Below the pieces are notes generated by a model. It was given only the letters and a program-made list of their open reading frames with translations. It did not search any database and was not told the DNA's origin. A stretch of 64,000 bases of DNA, from positions 8,432,001-8,496,000 of the forward strand of contig CM034548.1 of the NCBI GenBank assembly GCA_020055645.1, given 5' to 3'. Below are positions 56,322 through 64,000 of this stretch, one piece after another; within the stretch, counting starts at the first letter, position 1; every line of letters starts with the position of its first letter. Made by a program: the position numbers and the translations under genes. The DNA comes from Tomocerus qinae (Eukaryota > Arthropoda > Collembola > Entomobryomorpha > Tomoceridae).

Positions 56322-59300
56322 ATGAAACTGTCGGTTCGTGTCCGAGACGAGTGGTTCCACATTCCATGCAAGGATGGTTAGTCTTTATTTCCACTTTACT
56401 GCACTGCCATTGCAAATCGTTCAATCCAATGAAATTCAATCCGATCCGTTTGCTTTGATATTGACTTACCATCCACGACCCCTTCTCTGTTCCCTGCCCT
56501 GCATATATATAATAGTACTAGATATATGCATACGTATCACTTGAGGAAGTAAGTATAGTCCTCTCCTGAAACCCTGTTATAAAGTGGCTCTATACGTATT
56601 TCCACCAAGTGGCTCAGTAGTATAAGTATTTCTCGGTGATGTAGGTAGGTCCCTTTGGTTTTCTCGAGTCCCACTCCATATTATTTCAAGGAAGGAAAAC
56701 AGATGACCCAAGGAGACAGCTAGTCGACTGACAACCGATTTTCCTTGCAGTCTTTGGCATTAGATAGCATGAAGGTACATCTTTCGCTATATTATACACG
56801 ATTAGGGCTCTTGTTCATTTGCCCTTCCATTTTTGTTTCCACCGGAGTTGAAATTTCAGTGTGACTGATTTGATGTCTCCTTGAACGTAGTTTGAATTGA
56901 GCTGTAGCTGAAGGCAAAATGTACACTGCATGTAATTCGGAGAGAAAATTTTCTGGGCATAAAAAGATTCCCGTGTCAGTCACTTTCATGCTGCTGCACT
57001 ATAATGGTAGATTGTGCAGTACAACAAACAAGTAGGGAAAGGATACGCTCGTTCGTACCTTAGGTAACCGAGGCAGTTCTCAATTTTCAATCCGAATTAT
57101 TACTTTATTGAAGTTTGGCATATGGTGTATTACTCGGTATATTGATGCAGTAAATATATGTTTGTGACTTTCAAATATTATTGATGTATAGTAGTTTGAG
57201 TTTTTCTCTTTTACATATCCAATCCACATTTTCACTCTTCTTTTTCAAATTCTTTGCCTTTGCCTTCCTTTTGACTGAAACTCGTAAAGACAAGCATAAA
57301 GTACATTAAATCCAATAAAGTTCCTTGCTGCTTCTACTGCTGCTGCTTTTCGCATAGTGACTTTGGCGTCTCAGATAAGATACTGTAGGTAGGTAGACTG
57401 CCTATGCATGCATACCTAAGTGCATTCTTCTGCTACAGATTCACTAGTATAGACAGTCTATGTACATACTTATTGCCAATTTGTATCTGCTTATGAAGAA
57501 GGAGATGAAAAGAGTCTAGCCAGCCAAATAGACTCAGACTTTTACACGTCTTTCAAAAGAGATTGAGCCAATTTTATGTTCTTCAGTGATAGGTCAAAGC
57601 GGCATTGTCTAGATTTACTTCTATGGACCTATGCCCATGTAAAGACCCAACAGCCACCTAACAAAAAGTATATTGTGCATCGCCCTTCCAAAATCTCTCC
57701 CACTGCATAATATTACAATACGCGAATCCATGCAGCTCTTCTGGAGCAGTCTGGCTGGGTATTCATGAGACTCGAGAACGAATAGCAGAGAGACATCATG
57801 CAGTGACGTTAAAGTAATATTCAGGACGCCCATTTTATACTTTATATACAGTGACAATGTAATGCAGTCCGGGGCAATACAGCCACAGCTTTGCATCAGC
57901 CTTAATGAGTTCCGTATTATATCCATTCCCTTTATTGAATCAACTAAACAAATAGAGACCAATACCAATTATCCTTTATCGCCATTTCTACACACACCAA
58001 CTCTAAACATTTATGGCCGCGTGTTAAACAAATAAAATATTTGTTGCTTTACTAAAGGTCACATCCCGCTGCAATCTTACTTCGTCCCATACACATCCAA
58101 TCCATCTATATTGTAAAAACCACAGAGAGCGTCTTAAATTAGTATTCACGCTTGAAAACTCCAACTATCCACTTTTAGGTTATTTCTTAGCATATTAGTC
58201 TATGATAGTTGATGTACAATTTTATAAAGTGTACTTCAAAAAGTACTTACTATTGAAACAAAATTCTCTTCCCCATTCTAATCTTGTTTTCAGGTAGTTC
58301 TTTTATACATATAAATTTCAAAAACTGGATTCACAATTAATCAGTATGTACTTTGGTTTGAAAATGCTACGAATCATAATAATTTGCTAGTTGATTACCA
58401 TATATTTCAGTTTTAGATTTCAGAATTGTAGCTAGAGTATTCTGCCAGGATTAAGCACGCTTGGATTTTGAAAAGAGGTAAGTGATTGCGAAGTTAGTTA
58501 AAAATTCCTTTTGCGTGGTGGCTGCCAAGGAAGTACTAAAGAAATTGAACTTGAGGGTAATATAGGTATCGTTATGCAACTTGTCATAGTCATAAAAGAA
58601 AGGAATGGATTGCGTCCGTGGATTGAAATGATAATTTGGACATTTCCATGTGTTTCTGTGAGTAGAATAAAGGTCTGAAGGGAAATGTAGCGGTTTTGGG
58701 GAGATGATCGATTTTTATGTGAAATGTAAATTGTAAACTGTGGCAGGGAAGGGGACGATCCGGTGGCTAGGCGAAGAATCTTTGAGAAGGTACCAACGAC
58801 TTCGACCCAGCACCCATGTGCCAAGTCGCAAAGAGACCGTTTCCGAAGTGCGTAAAACTCGAGGGGGTGCTATCCTGGACCCTCAGGATGTTATCAAAGA
58901 CATCCTCGACGACAATGACTTCGTTTCAGTGGGTAAGTAGAAAAGCATGGAAAGGCAATTGGAGCTAACGTACTCTCTTTCTACTCTCATATAAAATTCT
59001 GTAATGTCTCACGAGTCTCATCCTCACATTTGGTGTCAAGTTCTCGACAGCGATTGGCCCAACCCCGTCCTGGCTTCCGCTGAGATCAAATACGTTCCAG
59101 AACAAATGTACGTCCTCTCTCTTTCATCACGCTTTCCTTATGCGCTTTTCATAAACCTATATCTATACCAGAATTATCTACCACAATCACACAATGTCCA
59201 TGTTCATTCACATACTACAGAGTAGTCTCAGAGAAATACACATATTTGATATCATCACTTACACAACTTTATACAAGAACCATCATTTAGACATGTAGTG

Positions 59301-62300
59301 CCAATACGAAATTCTCTCCATATTGAAAAACTTATTGAAAATAGCATGTATTTTGCATACAAATTGTTTTAATAAAATTACTTATTATGCTGACGTCACA
59401 AAATCTTCTCTAGAGGTAGAAAACAGGAATAAGTCGTCAGAGGAATTATCTAAAATTTACATTTCTGTTATGCGATAACAAAAACTAGACAAATTTTAAC
59501 TTTTCACTTTACAATTAGTAACTATAGGCGTTAATTACCTTTTCACTAAACTTGAGAATATTTTTTGCAATGATGATTATGTTTTACTGATAAATTAATT
59601 GATAGAAGCGGATTATCAATGTCAACTTTTTTAGATGACTTTATTTATTATTCATGACTGCGGGTGTAATTAGTTATTTTATATTCCATTTGAATTTTAA
59701 AATTAAAATTATTTCTAGGAGCTCTAAAGCAAAAGTTTACTACATGCATCTAATTAAAAATCATACTTTATACCTATAGTAGTAGGATGTAATAGTAGTT
59801 ACGTAAACGCCCAAACGATGTAAAAAATTGATTTGTAAATGAGTAAAACATTTTTACAATTGAAAAGGAGTGAAAATTGCTGTTGAAATCGAAGTAGCCA
59901 TCTAATTTTCACCTTTGTCAGTTTTCATATGAACAAAATATTTGTTTTCTAAGACCTGCGACCACAATGAAACAACTTATGGAAATAGACACATAATATA
60001 TAAGCCACAACAGATGCTCGTGATTGTGCTTGGTACTTACAATAAAGCATTAAAACTGAGAAAGTAGGAATTTGAAAACTCGAATGGATTTTATTCGCTG
60101 TTCATAGCAAGCCATAGAGAACGTGATCTAAAACGAGATCTTTAAAGCTGTTCCATTAGTATATTAGTCTATTCCCCTAATCCAGAATTCCTATGGGTGG
60201 ATTCAAGTGTGCAAGAATGTTGGAAACTCCATGCTTTCTTAAACAGTGTATTCTACAGAGAAGCCATAAGTACTGGTGGAAAACAGAAGCTTTCAAAACA
60301 GATAGTGTGGCCAGCAAATAAGTCCTAAACAATCGAACATTACTCTTTCCAATTTTATTGCTCCTCTGAAACTATTCGAACGTTGCCAACATACCAAATA
60401 ATTTATCTTTCGTGACCAAAACAAAAATAAACTTACGACTAAGCACAATTTGGCAAGAATTTTGGGCTGCTTTAGCAAAATTTTAAAATCTTTTAGCCCA
60501 GTGCGCTAATGATTTAAAATTTAGCTACTCCTTTGACAATTGTATTGAAGTATAAACAAAAATGCTTTTTGTAGTAAAATTTAGTTCAATTTACGGTTTA
60601 TGAAATTCAGTGTTTCAAAAAGTTATAGAAAATTTGTTAGGATTATTTAGATTTTTTAGCCGCAGTTATGGATTTGAACTAAATAGGTGTGTGTAGGTAA
60701 TAAGGGTACAAATCTGAGTGTAAATGTGTTTTAGCGAAATTGAGGTTAGTCAAAGTTGAGAGAAAAGGTCGTAAAGACAATAGTATCTTGTATCCATCGA
60801 TGCAATGATATCCTTTTCCAATTTTGTTTCTTCTGCCTAACAATGGCAGTGTAGCGGAGCCGGGCAGTTTCATATTAATGTATGTGTCAGTCTGTCTCGC
60901 AATGCCACAGAGCAGACTATTGTTCCAAGTTGGCAGTGTGGTTCGACAGAATGACTAACAATAAGAACTGTAGTCTAGTTATAGGATATACTAGCTTAAA
61001 GTCAGGACTAAAGTAGTCAGAAAAAACACGGTTAGCTAGATTCTACTCAAGTTCAGTTTTCTTAGTGGGCCCAGCAGCCCCAAGCTAACCTCCCAGCCAT
61101 AAAACTTTGTCCTAATGTGCTTCTAATGCTCTTAATTTTGCAGCCCGAAGAGTTTCCAGCAACCAACTGAGGTATCCCTCTTTAACTCTTCTTCGCCATT
61201 CTTATACTCTCCATATATGCACATAACTTTTCTAGCTCCGCATTCAACTATTACTTTTTCATCTGATAACTCTTATAATGCTACTACTACTACTAAATAC
61301 CTATCTACCAACTAACTGACTCTTTAACTGCTATAAACCGCTACCGCCTCCTACTAATCGCAAGTAGCATGTCGCGCTCTATCTCATTCCGTCAGCTTCC
61401 AAACGGGACACAAATACAAACATATATTTACTATACACTTTCCTCATTTCCATCTCACACTACTGTATCTATTTGTTTAGTATTCATTTCCAACTTCCCC
61501 TAATCCACACACTTTGCTTTATCTAACCAAATAAAACTCTTCTATACCCGAACACAAATATCTAAGAATTGCTGCTGATCATTAATCACTGTTTTATTAG
61601 GAAAACTCATGTAAAATTAGCGTAAACCCCTTTCCCATTTCTATGCACTGAGAAATGTCATTATTTACTATAATTCACTAATGCCTTATTCAAATATTGC
61701 TGTACAAAATATTGTTAGATCCCATCGTCAATTGTTTGTTGATTTCCAATAAAAAATTAGGGTACACTTTTATACCATCCAGCATAACATTTTCCATTCG
61801 GATACCAACCTCTTATAGTTGTAACACAGTAAATATCAGAATTTTGTGCTTACGGATATTTATTCATTTTAATAAACTTTAGTCATAGAAGTTATGTTTT
61901 GTTTTCAAAGAATTTGCAGTAAATTTGATGTACGGATATAAATATGAGTTTTAATAAGCCGTTACTTTATTGAACGGTATACTTCAACCTGAATATATAT
62001 ACACTTGACAGGTTTATATGTCGTAAAGTCGGTCCAATTCAGCCCAATTCGGTCCAATTCAATCCAATTCAGTCCAATTCAGTCCAATTCGGCCCATTTC
62101 ATTCCAATTCAGTCCCCGCGATTCAAACAGGAAATGCTTTCATATAAAATTGAAGGCATAGAGATTCTTTCAACATTTTACTACTATTAAAAACAAAATA
62201 GACAGTTAGCTAAATTTTAAGGTAGCATGTGGGTAGCATATTCTATTTTCCTGTGCTCTATATGTCAGCATTCCCACTTTACCAGAGATGATTGAAATGT

Positions 62301-63366
62301 ACTCTAATTAACTGAGTGTCAAGATCAAATTACTTGTAATGCTTTCTAATGCATTTATCTTGCCACTTAATCTACTAGCTTGAAAGTAACTGCAATTTTT
62401 TTGAAACAGTATGAAGATTAATATTTACCATTTTTCTACCTAATGCGTAGTTTTTAGAATTTTTATGCATGCTTGTATCATTGTGTCATTCATGCAACAG
62501 TATCCACTAACTCAATGGGTACATATTTTGACTTTTGACATGGCTCGGGTGAAAGCTTCATTATGTATCGCCTGTTGTCTTAGGAATATTCTAGTTCGTT
62601 CAGGTATATGTAAATCAACGTAACGCTAGTAGATACAATAAGTACATACGATTGATAACTTTTCATAATAATCTGAAATAAGAGACGTCTGTATCTAATT
62701 TATCTAAGCCTTATACATTTCGATAATTAATGAGTCAAACCAATTACCAAAAGAAGAGAATCGTAGAATGTAATGCATATCGTTAAAAAGGATATGATCA
62801 TGGACAATGAAAATGGAAAAATGTGTTCCAAACAATTCTAATCTGATTTAATTTACAAGGATAAAATTTATATGCATCAGGATATGTTTTTACAGTCGAT
62901 ATTTTTTAAAATGGTGAATATTTGTAGAATTTAGATTTCGGCCGCTGCTGTTATGTTTTCTGAATGTGCATGAACATGTTGAAAATAGATTTGTGGCTTT
63001 ATATGCATTGGTTGGTAGGGGTGTTTAAGTTCAGACACCCTTTCTTGAAATTATCTGAATATAATATCTATGGTGCGGAAAATAAGTGGTGGAACTACAC
63101 ATAATACGATGAAAGCTATCTGTCTGTACTCTATCTACATGTCTGGTAATGTATGTAATACCACGGATAGTCATGTAGTCTACCTAGTAGTTTTCTTTTG
63201 CTAAACTGCTATGATTTTCCAACGGCCCATTTACACGTGCTGCTCTTGCCGACTGTAATGTGAAAATCGGACTCTTTTGGGATTTTGCCAGTACATGACA
63301 ATCGATGGGAACAGCTTGTCCACTGATGATCTCCTCCAGTTAGGACGCGGTCGCTACAAAATCAAG
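56322..63366 (+). CDS. HAL: Histidine ammonia-lyase (histidase), N-terminal 137 aa, gene runs off the window
   Basis: Exons: 56322-56376, 58747-58932, 59041-59107, 61144-61171, 63292-63366. All introns are GT-AG and phases match (1, 1, 2, 0). The product deaminates L-histidine to urocanate in the cytosol, the first step of histidine degradation. Motifs that match animal HAL in order: VRVRDEW near residue 5 and IPCKDG near 14; WLGEESLRRY (25-34); a variable stretch ending in DNDFVSVV (about 74-81); then DGNSLSTDDLLQLGRGRYKIK near 117-137, which corresponds to the conserved start of the lyase fold. An in-frame TGA at 56301, seven codons upstream, supports the ATG. The MIO-forming Ala-Ser-Gly and the catalytic residues lie beyond the right edge, so activity cannot be judged. 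The second exon begins at 58747 after acceptor gtggcag; the GTG at 58740 is not a start. Confidence 0.93.
56377..58746 (+). other. HAL intron 1 (phase 1)
   Basis: Donor gttagt after an Asp-Gly boundary, acceptor gtggcag. About 2.4 kb. ORFs of up to 115 codons on the minus strand (57621-57968 and 58498-58824) show no family motifs and are treated as chance. A short run of CTGCTG-type repeats occurs near 57325-57350. Nothing else was recognised. Confidence 0.75.
59108..61143 (+). other. HAL intron 3 (phase 2)
   Basis: Donor gtacgt, acceptor tttgcag. Very AT-rich in its first 1.5 kb, with no gene, RNA or structured repeat recognised. Confidence 0.7.
61144..61171 (+). CDS. HAL: HAL micro-exon (28 nt)
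   Basis: This exon encodes only the end of an Ile codon plus PKSFQQPTE. It is supported by acceptor tttgcag, donor gtatcc, exact phase (2 in, 0 out) and by bridging KYVPEQ to YMTIDGNS, where the human protein has a short proline-containing linker followed by YIELDG. It is flanked by introns of about 2 kb on each side, so ORF-based methods miss it. Confidence 0.75.
61172..63291 (+). other. HAL intron 4 (phase 0)
   Basis: Donor gtatcc, acceptor tttgccag. It starts with a pyrimidine-rich section (to about 61560) and contains the 10-bp tandem array at 62031-62115. No other gene or element was seen. Confidence 0.7.
62031..62115. repeat. 10-bp tandem repeat (minisatellite) in HAL intron 4
   Basis: Eight consecutive 10-bp units with consensus AGTCCAATTC fill 62031-62110, followed by a half unit to 62115. 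Units vary mainly at the first three bases (GGT, AGC, AAT, AGT, GGC, ATT), while CCAATTC is almost constant; one unit reads CCATTTC. The register is exact with no indels. CCAAT occurs once per unit. The period is close to one DNA helical turn. Confidence 0.9.
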
Positions 63367-64000
63367 GTTCGCATTAGTTTATTAAAACAAAATCTGCTTC
63401 ATTTGATGTTTAGTAAATCGTTCACTTTACAACATACGACGAGGCAAACGACTCAGAATATTACTTGGCTTATTATATTAAAAATGTGTGTCCGCCTCGT
63501 CTGGCCGTAGCCCTTTAATTCCTCTTGGGAGGAGGCAAGCCACACATGTATAAAATTGGACACATGTGTATATGTAGCTTAGACACATCTAATGCAACTT
63601 GTACGCAGAAATGTTCGCAATAAGTAGCTACCACTTCCACAGTTATTGAGCGTCGCCACGCCAGAAATGTTTTCTTGGGCTTTTACCAACTACGACTCCG
63701 ATCAAATATCAAACACAATATGAATTTTAATTTTCTTTCACACTGCAAAAGCAAAGTTTGTTGAACTTTTTTCTTCAAAGTAAAATGCGACACGCAGGAA
63801 ATAAAGTAAAACTTTCAATGTCACGTTTTATAAATTTGAACTTTTTCCAGTTTTTAATTATTTATAGAATAATTCATTTTTCATAAGATTTCTAAAATTA
63901 TTGAAATTACCATGCGGAGAGAGCAAGGACATGCTTCGGATTTATCTACATAGTAAAATTAATATTTGGTAGCAAAACTATAGCTCTGGATGCTGTTAAA
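63367..64000 (+). other. Start of HAL intron 5, running to the window edge
   Basis: Donor gttcgc follows the AAG of the RYKIK motif. No stretch to the right edge resembles the next HAL block (the conserved segment following RYKIKL), so the next exon is presumed outside. It contains a small GC-rich inverted repeat at about 63473-63560. Confidence 0.6.
63473..63560. repeat. Small GC-rich imperfect inverted repeat
   Basis: The left arm TGTGTGTCCGCCTC (from 63485) pairs imperfectly with GAGGCAAGCCACACA (about 63532-63546), and the pairing weakly continues outward into AT-rich flanks. The loop includes CTGGCCGTAGCCC and CTCTTGGGAGG. The patch stands out against its AT-rich surroundings and may be a small mobile-element remnant. 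Confidence 0.35.

Noticed and set aside
58740..58746. GTG as HAL start codon
   Set aside because: These bases form the end of the intron (gtggcag acceptor). The upstream exon at 56322-56376 supplies the ATG and the conserved N-terminus.

Overview
This window comes from an AT-rich nuclear genome of an invertebrate animal, most likely an arthropod; the class cannot be fixed from the sequence. Coding sequence is sparse, split into short exons by GT-AG introns, and separated by long AT-rich stretches with relics of small DNA transposons. No ribosomal or transfer RNA gene, prokaryotic operon, CRISPR array or integrated virus was recognised.

Layout. 1-34260 is about 34 kb of AT-rich DNA with no convincing exon. 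It holds simple repeats, a degenerate foldback repeat (about 4570-4715) and a clean non-autonomous hAT-type element (29204-29615) with 9-bp matching termini and an 8-bp target duplication. 34816-46961 (+) is a complete 14-exon gene for a TTC39-family tetratricopeptide protein, predicted at 593 residues. Its introns carry a foldback element (intron 3) and a piggyBac-like MITE at TTAA sites (intron 5). 46962-56321 is intergenic, with a probable TTC39 3' end near 47615, a LINE-like 3' tail on the minus strand near 50365-50400 and a GC-rich GAGCC-repeat element at about 51790-52145. 56322-63366 (+) holds the first five exons of histidine ammonia-lyase (137 residues); the catalytic part lies past the right edge. 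Its last visible intron carries a 10-bp tandem repeat.

The two genes lie in tandem on the + strand about 9.4 kb apart. One is a TPR adaptor-type protein (vertebrate relatives are linked to sterol-sensing nuclear receptor turnover) and the other is the first enzyme of histidine breakdown. Nothing in the sequence shows that they act together.

Both gene models were built by hand from exon translations, conserved family motifs and splice phase. Every junction keeps frame and uses GT-AG, and both start codons have an in-frame stop shortly upstream. No novel multi-gene system was found. The most interesting non-genic objects are the three TIR-bearing small elements and the 10-bp repeat.
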